Source: Streptomyces seoulensis (GTDB lineage Bacteria; Actinomycetota; Actinomycetes; Streptomycetales; Streptomycetaceae). From it: DNA of 64,000 nt. Position 1 is the first letter of the stretch, and the number at the start of each line of letters is the position of its first letter. Positions 51,499 through 60,332 of this stretch are shown here, one piece after another. Below the pieces are notes generated by a model. It was not told the DNA's origin, did not search any database, and saw nothing but the letters and a program-made list of their open reading frames with translations. The position numbers were made by a program, and so were the translations under genes. Location: contig CP054936.1 of NCBI GenBank assembly GCA_013364255.1, positions 4,618,853 to 4,682,852 on the forward strand. The letters are read 5' to 3'.

Positions 51499-51881
51499 GA
51501 GGACGCCGTTCCGCCCAGCGCCCGGGCCAGGGCGCCCACCGGGGCGACCTTCACACCCGCCTGGGCGCACACCCAGTGCGGGTCGGGGCCGAGTTCCGGC
51601 TCCACGTCCAGCGCGTGCGGGTCGCCGTAGCCGCACACCGGGCACAGCGGCCAGCGGCCGTACCGCTCCAGGAGCGCGTCCTGCACGTCCTGCGCGACCA
51701 GTCCGGCCACGTACCGCGCGCCGTCCGGCCACTGCTCCACCCACCAGCGGCGCTGGGCGACGGAGTCCTCCACGAGCGAGACGACGTCCGCCTTCGCGAC
51801 CTCGCCCGCGACCAGGTCGGCGAGCACCAGGGCACGCGCGGCGTGCAGAGCCTGCTCCAGCGGGCTGATGGGGTCTGCCAT
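51495..51881 (-). CDS. Hypothetical protein with CxxC motif, coupled to DUF4031
   Basis: This 128-residue protein starts MADPISPLEQALHAARALVLADLVAG, with a helical first half. The second half has RWPLCPVCGYGDPHALDVEPELGPDPHWVCAQAG, in which CPVC plus a His and a later Cys could bind zinc. It overlaps the DUF4031 gene by 4 nt, so they are translated together. It is divergent from murR. I know no named family for it. Confidence 0.78.
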   Translation of the reverse strand: MADPISPLEQALHAARALVLADLVAGEVAKADVVSLVEDSVAQRRWWVEQWPDGARYVAGLVAQDVQDALLERYGRWPLCPVCGYGDPHALDVEPELGPDPHWVCAQAGVKVAPVGALARALGGTASS

Positions 51882-51920
51882 GCCTCCATTGTGCGCACCT
51901 CTTGACCACACCTCCGCACG

Positions 51921-51965
51921 GAAAATATCTTTCAGGGTGTGACCCACGACGTGAAGGAAAGTTTC
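51921..51965. promoter_or_regulatory. Two GAAA-N-TTTC inverted repeats at the murR start
   Basis: GAAA-ATATC-TTTC (51921-51933) and GAAA-G-TTTC (51957-51965) flank the candidate murR start codons. They are possible autoregulatory sites. The second would lie inside the coding region. Confidence 0.4.
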
Positions 51966-52892
51966 GCAGGCTCGGGCACCAGGGGCGCTCCGGGCGCCGC
52001 ACCGCCCGCGCCCGCCGCCCTCGCGGCCAAGGTGCGCACGCTCGCGCCCTCCATGACCCGGTCCATGCAGCGCGTCGCCGAGGCCGTGGCGAACGACCCG
52101 GCCGGCTGCGCCGCCCTCACCGTCACCGGCCTCGCCGAGCTGACCGGCACCAGCGAGGCGACCGTCGTGCGCACCGCCCGCCTGCTCGGCTATCCGGGCT
52201 ACCGCGACCTGCGCCTCGCCCTGGCGGGCCTGGCCGCCCAGCAGCAGTCCGGGCGCGCGCCCGCCATCACGACGGACATCGCGGTGGACGACCCCATCGC
52301 CGACGTCGTCGCCAAGCTCGCCTACGACGAGCAGCAGACCCTCGCCGACACCGCCGCCGGCCTCGACACCGTCCAGCTCGGCGCGGCCGTCGCCGCGCTC
52401 GCCGCCGCCCGCCGCACCGACGTGTACGGCATCGGCGCCTCCGGCCTGGTCGCCCAGGACCTCACCCAGAAGCTGCTGCGGATAGGGCTGATAGCGCACG
52501 CGCACAGCGACCCGCACCTGGCCGTCACCAACGCGGTGCAGCTGCACGCGGGCGACGTGGCGATCGCGATCACCCATTCGGGTTCGACCGGTGACGTGAT
52601 CGAGCCGCTGCGGGTCGCCTTCGACCGGGGCGCGACCACCGTCGCGATCACCGGCCGCCCCGACGCGCCCGTCACCCAGTACGCCGACCACGTCCTGACC
52701 ACCTCCACCGCCCGCGAGAGCGAGCTGCGCCCGGCCGCGATGTCCTCCCGCACCGGTCAACTCCTGGTCGTGGACTGTCTGTTCGTGGGCGTGGCGCAAC
52801 GCACCTACGAGACGGCGGCGCCGGCCCTGGCGGCGTCGTACGAGGCACTGGCCCACCGGCACAGCCCACGGGGCACGGACCGGCGCGCGTAG
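51939..52892 (+). CDS. murR: MurR/RpiR-family regulator (HTH_6-SIS)
   Basis: This 317-residue regulator has an N-terminal RpiR helix-turn-helix (SMTRSMQRVAEAVANDP, LAELTGTSEATVVRTARLLGYPG) and a C-terminal SIS sugar-phosphate domain (VYGIGASGLVAQDL, ITHSGSTGDVIEPL). It starts at GTG (51939) or possibly at GTG four codons later. The ribosome binding site is weak for both. murQ lies 301 nt downstream, and the pairing suggests that N-acetylmuramic acid 6-phosphate is the inducer. Confidence 0.87.
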   Translation: MTHDVKESFAGSGTRGAPGAAPPAPAALAAKVRTLAPSMTRSMQRVAEAVANDPAGCAALTVTGLAELTGTSEATVVRTARLLGYPGYRDLRLALAGLAAQQQSGRAPAITTDIAVDDPIADVVAKLAYDEQQTLADTAAGLDTVQLGAAVAALAAARRTDVYGIGASGLVAQDLTQKLLRIGLIAHAHSDPHLAVTNAVQLHAGDVAIAITHSGSTGDVIEPLRVAFDRGATTVAITGRPDAPVTQYADHVLTTSTARESELRPAAMSSRTGQLLVVDCLFVGVAQRTYETAAPALAASYEALAHRHSPRGTDRRA

Positions 52893-52920
52893 CGCCCGCC
52901 GCCGGGGCGGTACGCCCCGG

Positions 52921-52941
52921 CGCCCCGGACGGTCCGGGGCG
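52921..52941 (+). terminator. Terminator after murR
   Basis: CGCCCCGGAC-G-GTCCGGGGCG forms a long stem. An outer GGGCGGT/ACCGCCC pair (52905-52949) extends it. It separates murR from murQ. Confidence 0.75.
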
Positions 52942-53118
52942 CACCGCCCTGCGGATCTCCGGGCCTCCGGTCCTCCGTGTCTCCGGCTCTCCGGCTCTCC
53001 GGGCGAGCGCCGTCCGGAGGGAAAGCGCTGTCCCCCTCCCCATACCGGTGCTGGTACGGGCACCAGCACCCGCACGCCCCCGCCCCCACCTGAACACCCC
53101 GCACCCGCCTTTCACCCT

Positions 53119-53148
53119 CGCACCCGCACCCGCACCCGCACCCGCACC
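53119..53148. repeat. Five tandem hexamers, CGCACC
   Basis: Five exact copies lie in the murR-murQ gap (52893-53193), which also shows CCGGCTCT/CTCCGG short repeats near 52970-53005. Apart from these and the murR terminator I see no feature there; the murQ promoter must lie close to 53150. Confidence 0.75.
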
Positions 53149-53193
53149 CGCGATCCGTACCGCATCGCCACCGTACGAAGAGAGCCGTCCCTC

Positions 53194-54129
53194 ATGACCT
53201 CCACGCCCCACTTCCGTGAGCTGCGCACCGAGCTGGAGACGCTGACGACCGAGGCGTTCCGGCCCGAGCTGGCCGAGATCGACCGGCTGCCCACCCTGGA
53301 GATCGCCCGGCTGATGAACGCCGAGGACACCACCGTGCCGCGCGCCGTGGCCGAGCGGCTGCCGCAGATCGCCGCCGCGATCGACGCGGTGACCGAGCGG
53401 ATGGCGCGCGGCGGACGGCTGATCTACGCGGGCGCGGGCACCGCCGGACGGCTCGGCGTGCTGGACGCCTCCGAGTGCCCGCCGACCTTCAACACCGACC
53501 CCGCGCAGGTCGTCGGCCTGATCGCGGGCGGCCCGCAGGCGATGGTGACCTCGGTGGAGGGGGCGGAGGACTCCCGCGCGCTGGCCGTGGAGGCGCTGGA
53601 CGCGCTGAAGCTCACCCCCGACGACACGGTGGTCGGCGTCTCCGCCTCGGGCCGCACCCCCTACGCCGTCGGCGCGGTCGAGCACGCCCGCCGGGTGGGC
53701 GCGCTGACCGTGGGCCTGTCCTGCAACGCGGGCAGCGCGCTGGCCGCCGCCGCCGAGCACGGCATCGAGGTGGTGGTCGGCCCCGAGCTGCTGACCGGCT
53801 CGACCCGGCTGAAGGCCGGCACCGCGCAGAAGCTGGTCCTCAACATGATCTCGACGCTGACGATGATCCGCCTGGGCAAGACGTACGGGAACCTGATGGT
53901 CGACGTGCGCGCCTCGAACGAGAAGCTGCGCGCCCGCTCCCGCCGGATCGTCGCCCTGGCGACCGGCGCGCCGGACGAGGAGATCGAGCGCGCGCTCACG
54001 GCCGCGAACGGCGAGGTGAAGAACGCGATCCTGATCCTGCTGGCCGGCGTCGACGCGCCGACCGCCGGCCGGCTGCTGGCCGACTCCGCCGGGCGGCTGC
54101 GCACCGCCCTCGGCCGGGCGCGGGAGTGA
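53194..54129 (+). CDS. murQ: N-acetylmuramic acid 6-phosphate etherase
   Basis: This 311-residue MurQ cleaves the lactyl ether of MurNAc-6-phosphate during cell wall recycling, giving GlcNAc-6-phosphate and lactate. Seen: RLIYAGAGTAGRLGVLDASECPPTF (SIS domain phosphate loop and catalytic Glu), VEGAEDS, VVGVSASGRTPYAVGA, GLSCNAGSALAAAAEHG and ELLTGSTRLKAGTAQKLVLNM. Length and motifs are complete. AGAGAG lies upstream of the ATG. Regulation by the MurR protein encoded upstream is likely. Confidence 0.95.
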   Translation: MTSTPHFRELRTELETLTTEAFRPELAEIDRLPTLEIARLMNAEDTTVPRAVAERLPQIAAAIDAVTERMARGGRLIYAGAGTAGRLGVLDASECPPTFNTDPAQVVGLIAGGPQAMVTSVEGAEDSRALAVEALDALKLTPDDTVVGVSASGRTPYAVGAVEHARRVGALTVGLSCNAGSALAAAAEHGIEVVVGPELLTGSTRLKAGTAQKLVLNMISTLTMIRLGKTYGNLMVDVRASNEKLRARSRRIVALATGAPDEEIERALTAANGEVKNAILILLAGVDAPTAGRLLADSAGRLRTALGRARE

Positions 54130-54202
54130 CGCGGGCGTCCGGCGTCCGGGTGGCCCCGTGCCGGGGCGCCCGGCGCTTCGGCGGGCCTACGCTGGGGGGA
54201 CC

Positions 54203-54778
54203 ATGAACCACGCCCAGCTCACCGCTCTCGGACGTGCCCTCCGGCTCCTCGGCGAGCACGGCGAGGCGCTGTCCGCCGACACGCCCGACGCCAGACTGCA
54301 CGAGGTGAAGGGCGATCTGCGGCGCGCCCTGGACCTGCTGGAGGAGAGCGTCACCACGGCCGCCGCGGCCACCCGCTGCCCCGAGCACCCGAACGGGCCG
54401 GTGGACACCGCCGCTCCGGATCTGTGCCTGCTGTGCGAGACGCGGCGGCGCGCCGCCCGCCGGCTGGAGGTGGACGGCTCGTCCTCCGGCCGGCCGGGCG
54501 CCGGCCCCGCCGCCGTGCCGTCCCGCTACGGGGTGCGCGAGGACCGGCCGCAGCCCCAGCAGCGCTGGCTGCCGGAGCTGTGGAACGGGCGGGAGTGGCA
54601 GCTGTGCGGGACCCCGCGCCGGGACCGGCGCGAGGCCGAGCTGTTCATCGCCGCCCAGCGCCGGGCGCCGCGCGCCGCGATCGCCTACCGGCTGGTGCAC
54701 GAGTTCACCGACTACGAGGTCGTCCGGGTCTGGGGCAACCCGGTGCGCGTCGACATCGAGCCGCTCGGGAACATGTAG
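54203..54778 (+). CDS. Hypothetical protein with zinc-ribbon-like cysteines
   Basis: This 191-residue protein has an N-terminal helical region (LTALGRALRLLGEHGEAL, RRALDLLEESV), then RCPEHPNG and DLCLLCETRRRAA: Cys, His and CxxC that could hold zinc. A polar linker follows, then a conserved-looking C-terminal domain (RWLPELWNGREWQLCG, YRLVHEFTDYEVVRVWGNPV). GGGGGGA lies before the ATG. I do not recognise a family. Confidence 0.72.
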   Translation: MNHAQLTALGRALRLLGEHGEALSADTPDARLHEVKGDLRRALDLLEESVTTAAAATRCPEHPNGPVDTAAPDLCLLCETRRRAARRLEVDGSSSGRPGAGPAAVPSRYGVREDRPQPQQRWLPELWNGREWQLCGTPRRDRREAELFIAAQRRAPRAAIAYRLVHEFTDYEVVRVWGNPVRVDIEPLGNM

Positions 54779-54837
54779 CCGCCGGAGCGGGGCGTTATGA
54801 CGCCCGCGCCCCGGGCGCTACGCCCGCGCCCCGCGCG

Positions 54838-56310
54838 TCACGCCTGCACCGCGGGCGTCTCCCGGTCGTCCGCGGCGGCGGGCGGCGCGGTGGGGGCGGC
54901 GGTGCGCCGGCCCGGGATGAACGAGGCGACGACGAAACCGAGCAGCGCGGCGCCCGCGCCGAGGGCGAGGACGGTGCGGAAGCCGTTCTCCGAGGGCAGC
55001 ACGGCGGGACCGAGCCGCGTGGTCATGTGGGCGAGGACCACGCCGGCCACGGCGCTGGCGCTGGAGGTGCCGATGGAGCGCATCAGCGTGTTGAGGCTGT
55101 TGGCGGCGCCGGTCTCGGAGGCGGGCACCGCGCCCATGATCAGGGTGGGCATCGCGCCGTAGGTGAAGCCGATGCCGGCGCCGATGACCGAGGACGCCAG
55201 CACGAAGTGCCAGACCTGGTCCATGAGGGCGATGTTGAGGCCGTAGCCGGCGGCGACGATCAGCGCGCCGATCATCAGCGTCACCTTGGGGCCGCGGGTG
55301 CGTGAGACGGCCGCGGAGATCGGCGCCACGGCCATCATCACCAGTCCGGAGGGCGCCATGACCAGGCCGGAGACGAGCAGGGACCGGCCGAGGCCGTAGC
55401 CGCTCGCGACGGGCAGCTGGAGCAGCTGCGGGATGGCCAGGGACATCGAGAACATCGCGAAGCCGATCGCGACCGAGGCGAGGTTGGTCACCAGCACCTG
55501 GCGGCGGGCGGTGGTGCGCAGGTCCACGAGGGGTTCCCGGACGCGCAGTTCGAAGACGCCCCAGGCGAGCAGGACGAGGACCGCGGCGGCGAACAGGCCG
55601 AGGGTGGTGGCGCTGCCCCAGCCCCAGTCGGCGCCCTTGGAGATGGCCAGCAGCAGGCACATCAGGCCCGCCGCCATGCCGATCGCGCCCACCGCGTCGA
55701 ACCGGCCGCCCGAGCGCACCCGCGACTCCGGCACCAGGAGCAGCACCAGCACCGCCGCGACGACGCCCAGGGCGCCGGAGGCCCAGAACAGCACGTGCCA
55801 GTCGAAGTTCTCGGCGATGACCGCGGCGGCGGGCAGACCGAGCGCGCCGCCGACGCCGAGCGAGGCGCTCATCATCGCGGTCGCCGAGCCCAGGCGCTCG
55901 GCGGGCAGTTCGTCGCGCATGATGCTGATGCCGAGGGGGATGACGCCGGAGGCGAGGCCCTGGAGGGCGCGGCCGACGATCATCGGCACGACGGTGTCGC
56001 TGAGCGCGGCGGTGACCGAGCCGATCACCAGCATGGCGAGGCTGACCAGGAGCATGCGGCGCTTGCCGTACATGTCGCCGAGGCGGCCCATGACCGGGGT
56101 GGCGACGGCGGCGGCGAGCAGCGTGGCGGTGACGACCCAGGCGGTGTCCGACGCCGAGGCGTGAAGGAGCGCGGGCAGCTCCGCGACGATCGGGATGACC
56201 AGGGTCTGCATCAGCGAGACCACGATGCCGCCGAAGGCCAGCACGGCCACGATCGCCTGGGGTCTGGGCGGGGCCTCGACCGCGGTGGGCCGGGCAGGGG
56301 CGTCGGACAT
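54838..56310 (-). CDS. EmrB/QacA-type MFS drug transporter
   Basis: This is a 490-residue 14-helix efflux pump: AFGGIVVSLMQTLVIPIVAELP, the loop motif GRLGDMYGKRRMLLV, motif C-like GVGGALGLPAAAVIAENFDWHVLFWAS, and LVDLRTTARRQVLVTNLAS. The start Met at 56310 has GGAGA upstream; a frame extension to 56352 overlaps the operator-like repeats. Two TTGACTYAAGCAA repeats in the promoter imply MarR/TetR control, but no regulator gene adjoins. The drug specificity is unknown. Confidence 0.9.
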   Translation of the reverse strand: MSDAPARPTAVEAPPRPQAIVAVLAFGGIVVSLMQTLVIPIVAELPALLHASASDTAWVVTATLLAAAVATPVMGRLGDMYGKRRMLLVSLAMLVIGSVTAALSDTVVPMIVGRALQGLASGVIPLGISIMRDELPAERLGSATAMMSASLGVGGALGLPAAAVIAENFDWHVLFWASGALGVVAAVLVLLLVPESRVRSGGRFDAVGAIGMAAGLMCLLLAISKGADWGWGSATTLGLFAAAVLVLLAWGVFELRVREPLVDLRTTARRQVLVTNLASVAIGFAMFSMSLAIPQLLQLPVASGYGLGRSLLVSGLVMAPSGLVMMAVAPISAAVSRTRGPKVTLMIGALIVAAGYGLNIALMDQVWHFVLASSVIGAGIGFTYGAMPTLIMGAVPASETGAANSLNTLMRSIGTSSASAVAGVVLAHMTTRLGPAVLPSENGFRTVLALGAGAALLGFVVASFIPGRRTAAPTAPPAAADDRETPAVQA

Positions 56311-56338
56311 GGGGACGTCTCCGTCGAGCGCAGGGGTA

Positions 56339-56382
56339 CTTGACTCAAGCAACCATAATTGGAGTTGATTGACTTAAGCAAG
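56339..56382 (-). promoter_or_regulatory. Double operator-like repeats in the efflux pump promoter
   Basis: TTGACTCAAGCAA (56340-56352) and TTGACTTAAGCAA (56369-56381) are direct repeats spaced 29 nt, and each has a palindromic core (CTTGACTCAAG; CTTAAG). On the minus strand TTGCTT-N18-TATGGT could be the promoter, with one repeat on each box. Confidence 0.65.
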
Positions 56383-56469
56383 CGATATGCTCCGGCTGAA
56401 CCGGCGCAGGACGTACGCCGGGGAGGCCCCGGGGCGGTCCGGCCGGGCAGCCGGGAGGGACGGCCCGAA

Positions 56470-57180
56470 CGGGCCGGGCGGGCGGGGCCGAGCTGACCGG
56501 GCCGGGGGCCGGGCCGAGCGGGCCGAGCGAGCCGGGCGGGCGGGGCCGAGCTGGCCGGGCCGGGGGCCGGGCCGGGCGGGCCGAGCGAGCCGGGCGGGCG
56601 GGGCCGAGCTGGCCGGGCCGGGGGCCGGGCCGAGCGGGCCGAGCGGGCCGGATAAGCGGGCCGGGGGGCGGGCAGGCGGGCGGGGCCGGACGGGCCGGGG
56701 CGGGCCGTTCGGGCCGGGGCGGACGGGGCGGGCCGTTCGGGCCGGGGCGGACGGGGCGGGCCGTTCGGGCCGGGGCGGACAGGCAAGCCGGGCCGAGCGG
56801 GCAGGCCGGGCCGCGCGAGCCGGGCAGGCCAGGCAGGCCAGGCAGCCGAGCGAGGCGGCCCGAGCAGGCCGGGCGGGCGGGGCCGAGCTGCCCGGGCCGG
56901 GGGCCGGGCCGAGCGGGCCGAGCGGGCCGGATAAGCGGGCCGGGGGGCGGGCAGGCGGGCGGGGCCGGACGGGCCGGGGCGGGCCGTTCGGGCCGAGGCG
57001 GACAGGCAAGCCGGGCCGAGCGGGCAGGCCAGGCCGCGCGAGCCGGGCAGGCCAGGCAAGCCAGGCAGCCGAGCGAGGCGGCCCGAACGGGCCGGGCGAG
57101 CAGGCCAGGCAGGCAGGCGGGCGGGCCGGGGGCCGAGCCGGAGGCCGAGCCGGGTCGGGGGCCGAGCCGGGCCGGGGCGG
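56470..57180. repeat. Nested GC-rich direct repeat region
   Basis: About 0.7 kb is built from GGGCCGGGCGGG-like motifs. There are 58-bp units beginning near 56487, 56545 and 56603, with a fourth copy near 56882. There are 28-bp units near 56705, 56733 and 56761. A large duplication has its two copies offset by 279 bp (landmark GATAAGCGGG at 56651 and 56930). Open frames run through it on both strands, but the periods 58 and 28 are not multiples of three, so I treat it as non-coding. It fills most of the 0.9-kb gap between the pump and the Old Yellow Enzyme genes. Confidence 0.85.
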
Positions 57181-57219
57181 CCGCCGTCGCCGTCGTCGTC
57201 GCCCGGCCCCCGTGGTCGC

Positions 57220-58371
57220 TCAGCTCAGGGTCGTGAGTGAGGACGCGTCGTACGGTGTCAGGGCGTCGACGCGGTCCGCGAGGACCTTCGCCGCCCACTC
57301 CGGGTCCTGGAGCAGGGCGCGGCCCACCGCGACCATGTCGAACTCGTCGCGCTCCAGGCGGTCCAGCAGGTTGTCCAGGCTGCCGACGGCGGCGCCCTCG
57401 CCCTGGAACGCCTTGACGAAGTCGCCGTCCAGACCGACCGAGCCGACCGTGATGACCTGCTTGCCGGTGATCTTCTTCGTCCAGCCCGCGAGGTTGAGGT
57501 CGGAGCCCTCGAACTCGGGCAGCCAGTAGCGGCGGGTGGAGGCGTGGAAGACGTCCACCCCGGCCTCCGCGATCGGCGTCAGAACGGCCTCCAGCTCCGC
57601 GGGCGTCTCGGCGAGCCGCGCGTCGTAGGCGTCCTGCTTCCACTGCGAGTAGCGGAAGATGACCGGGAAGCCGGGCGAGACGGCCGCGCGGACCGCCGCC
57701 ACCAGCTCCGCGACGAACTTGGTGCGGGCCACCGGGTCGCCGCCGTAGGCGTCGGTGCGGCGGTTGGTGCCGGCCCACAGGAACTGGTCGAGCAGGTACC
57801 CGTGGGCGCCGTGGATCTCCACGCCGTCGAAGCCGATGCGCTCCGCCGCGGCGGCCGACTCAGCGAACGCGGCGATGACGTCGTCGATGTCCTGCCCCGT
57901 CATCGCCCGGCCGCCGCCCTCGGCGCCGTCGATGCGCAGCCCGGACGGGCCGAGGGGCGGGGCGTCCGCGAACGGCGGCCGGCCCGGCTTGCGGACCATG
58001 CCGATGTGCCACAGCTGCGGCACGATCGTGCCGCCCGCCGCGTGCACGGCGTCGGCGACCTTCGCCCACCCAGCCAGCTGCTCGTCGCCGTGGAACCGCG
58101 GCACCCGGCTGCTCTCACCGGCCGAGTCGTGGCCCACGTAGGTGCCCTCGGTGATGATCAGGCCCACGCCGGCGGCGGCCCGGCGGGCGTAGTACGACAG
58201 CACGTCCTCGCCGGGGACGCCGCCCGGGGAGAACATGCGGGTCATCGGCGCCATCGCGATCCGGTTCGGGACGGTCAGGCCGTTCAGCGTGATCGGCCGG
58301 GCCAGGACGCGGGCCGCGCGGGAGGCCGGCTCGGAGGCGGGACCGGGGGCGGACTCGGTGGTGACGCTCAT
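57220..58371 (-). CDS. Old Yellow Enzyme-family NADH:flavin oxidoreductase
   Basis: This 383-residue FMN-dependent ene-reductase-type TIM barrel starts with Met at 58371, with AGGAG 7 nt upstream. Seen: ITLNGLTVPNRIAMAPMTRMF (N-terminal strand), PQLWHIGMVRK, FDGVEIHGAHGYLLDQFLWAGTNRRTDAYGG (the family signature) and DMVAVGRALLQDPEWAAK at the phosphate-binding end. Substrates are usually electrophilic alkenes. An inverted repeat lies in front (58396-58409). Confidence 0.92.
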   Translation of the reverse strand: MSVTTESAPGPASEPASRAARVLARPITLNGLTVPNRIAMAPMTRMFSPGGVPGEDVLSYYARRAAAGVGLIITEGTYVGHDSAGESSRVPRFHGDEQLAGWAKVADAVHAAGGTIVPQLWHIGMVRKPGRPPFADAPPLGPSGLRIDGAEGGGRAMTGQDIDDVIAAFAESAAAAERIGFDGVEIHGAHGYLLDQFLWAGTNRRTDAYGGDPVARTKFVAELVAAVRAAVSPGFPVIFRYSQWKQDAYDARLAETPAELEAVLTPIAEAGVDVFHASTRRYWLPEFEGSDLNLAGWTKKITGKQVITVGSVGLDGDFVKAFQGEGAAVGSLDNLLDRLERDEFDMVAVGRALLQDPEWAAKVLADRVDALTPYDASSLTTLS

Positions 58372-58395
58372 GTGGGGGCTCCTGTGCGAGACGTG

Positions 58396-58409
58396 ATACC
58401 CAGTGGTAT
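58396..58409. promoter_or_regulatory. Inverted repeat before the Old Yellow Enzyme gene
   Basis: ATACC-CAGT-GGTAT lies 25 nt upstream of the start codon, followed by the palindrome CATGCGCATG (58413-58422). A repressor site of HxlR or TetR type is possible. No regulator gene is adjacent. Confidence 0.45.
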
Positions 58410-58565
58410 GTGCATGCGCATGGAGTCTGACACCGCCGCGCGCCCCGGTATTCCGCTCCCGCCGCGAAGTGACCCGGAACACGCCCGAGGGCGGCGTCCT
58501 CTGCCGTGTTCGACAGGGGACGCCGCCCTCGGGGTGCGACGGACGGGTCCGATCCTCGGTGAGGA

Positions 58566-60188
58566 TCAGAAGTCCATGTCACCGCCCGGCATGCCGCCGC
58601 CGGCCGGCGCGGCGGCCTTCTCCGGCTTGTCGGCGATGACGGCCTCGGTGGTGAGGAACAGCGCGGCGATCGACGCGGCGTTCTGCAGCGCGGAGCGCGT
58701 CACCTTGGCCGGGTCGATGATGCCCTCGGCGACCAGGTCGACGTACTCGCCGGTCGCGGCGTTCAGGCCGTGGCCCGGGGTCAGGTTGCGCACCTTCTCC
58801 ACCACGACACCGCCCTCGAGGCCGGCGTTGACGGCGATCTGCTTCAGCGGGGCCTCGAGCGCCAGCTTGACGGCGGCGGCACCGGTGGCCTCGTCGCCCT
58901 CCAGCTCCAGCTTCTCGAACACCTGGGTGGCCTGCAGCAGGGCCACGCCGCCACCGGCGACGATGCCCTCCTCGACGGCCGCCTTGGCGTTGCGCACGGC
59001 GTCCTCGATGCGGTGCTTGCGCTCCTTGAGCTCCACCTCGGTGGCGGCGCCGGCCTTGATGACCGCGACACCGCCGGCGAGCTTCGCCAGGCGCTCCTGG
59101 AGCTTCTCGCGGTCGTAGTCGGAGTCGCTGTTTTCGATCTCGGCGCGGATCTGGTTCACCCGGCCGCCCACCTGCTCCGAGGAGCCGGCGCCGTCGACGA
59201 TGGTGGTCTCGTCCTTGGTGATGACCACCTTGCGGGCCTTGCCCAGCAGGTCGACGGTGGCGTTCTCCAGCTTGAGGCCGACCTCCTCGGAGATGACCTC
59301 GCCGCCCGTGAGGATGGCGATGTCGCCGAGCATGGCCTTGCGGCGGTCGCCGAAGCCCGGGGCCTTGACGGCGACGGACTTGAACGTGCCGCGGATCTTG
59401 TTCACGACCAGGGTCGACAGGGCCTCGCCCTCGACGTCCTCGGCGATGATCAGCAGCGGCTTGCCCGACTGCATGACCTTCTCCAGCAGCGGGAGCAGGT
59501 CCTTGACCGAGGAGATCTTGGAGTTGGCGATGAGGATGTACGGGTCCTCCAGCACCGCCTCCATGCGCTCCATGTCGGTCGCGAAGTAGGCGGAGATGTA
59601 GCCCTTGTCGAAGCGCATGCCCTCGGTGAGCTCAAGCTCGAGACCGAAGGTCTGCGACTCCTCGACGGTGATGACGCCTTCCTTGCCGACCTTGTCCATG
59701 GCCTCGGCGATCAGCTCGCCGATCTGGGTGTCGGCGGCGGAGATGGAGGCGGTGGAGGCGATCTGCTCCTTGGTCTCGACCTCCTTGGCCTGGTCGAGCA
59801 GGGCGGCGGAGACGGCCTCGACGGCCTTCTCGATACCGCGCTTGAGGGCCATCGGGTTGGCGCCGGCGGCCACGTTGCGCAGGCCCTCGCGGACCAGCGC
59901 CTGGGCGAGGACGGTGGCGGTGGTCGTACCGTCGCCGGCGACGTCGTCCGTCTTCTTGGCGACTTCCTTGACCAGCTCGGCGCCGATCTTCTCGTACGGG
60001 TCCTCGAGCTCGATCTCCTTGGCGATGGAGACACCGTCGTTGGTGATCGTGGGAGCGCCCCACTTCTTCTCGAGGACGACGTTGCGGCCCTTGGGGCCGA
60101 GGGTCACCTTGACGGCGTCCGCGAGCTGGTTCATGCCGCGCTCGAGGCCTCGCCGCGCCTCCTCGTCGAACGCGATGATCTTGGCCAT
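58566..60188 (-). CDS. groEL2: Chaperonin GroEL (GroEL2 type)
   Basis: This 540-residue 60-kDa chaperonin is complete: MAKIIAFDEEARRGLERGMNQLADAVKVTLGPKGRNV, DDVAGDGTTTATVLAQALVREG (ATP site with catalytic Asp), and the C-terminal GGGMPGGDMDF. A Gly-Met tail rather than a His-rich one marks it as the general-purpose GroEL2 copy of actinobacteria, not the one next to groES. No groES is nearby. A CIRCE element precedes it, implying HrcA repression and heat induction. Confidence 0.97.
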   Translation of the reverse strand: MAKIIAFDEEARRGLERGMNQLADAVKVTLGPKGRNVVLEKKWGAPTITNDGVSIAKEIELEDPYEKIGAELVKEVAKKTDDVAGDGTTTATVLAQALVREGLRNVAAGANPMALKRGIEKAVEAVSAALLDQAKEVETKEQIASTASISAADTQIGELIAEAMDKVGKEGVITVEESQTFGLELELTEGMRFDKGYISAYFATDMERMEAVLEDPYILIANSKISSVKDLLPLLEKVMQSGKPLLIIAEDVEGEALSTLVVNKIRGTFKSVAVKAPGFGDRRKAMLGDIAILTGGEVISEEVGLKLENATVDLLGKARKVVITKDETTIVDGAGSSEQVGGRVNQIRAEIENSDSDYDREKLQERLAKLAGGVAVIKAGAATEVELKERKHRIEDAVRNAKAAVEEGIVAGGGVALLQATQVFEKLELEGDEATGAAAVKLALEAPLKQIAVNAGLEGGVVVEKVRNLTPGHGLNAATGEYVDLVAEGIIDPAKVTRSALQNAASIAALFLTTEAVIADKPEKAAAPAGGGMPGGDMDF

Positions 60189-60332
60189 GTGAAGTGGTCC
60201 CTCCAGGACTGGGGGTGATTCCTTCGGACCGCGCCCGCGCCCGCGACGGACGGCTCGCGCACCTCGTGGTTCCTTGCCCCACCCGGTCCGCGGGCCTCAC
60301 CGACCCGGTCCTCGTTGTCACTCTCACCTTCA

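Noticed and set aside
53099..53150. CRISPR-like or iteron-like array from CGCACC repeats
   Set aside because: The units are contiguous hexamers without spacers and only five copies. This is a simple sequence repeat.
56345..57778. Long Pro/Arg/Gly-rich open frames on both strands across the repeat block and into the Old Yellow Enzyme gene
   Set aside because: They arise from GC-rich repeats whose periods (58, 28) are not multiples of three, and the residues are only Pro, Ala, Arg, Gly, Leu and Ser. The C-terminal part is antisense or out of frame to a real gene.
58770..60218. Open frame opposite groEL2
   Set aside because: Shadow of a highly conserved gene. Leu/Asp/Gly-rich, with no family features.
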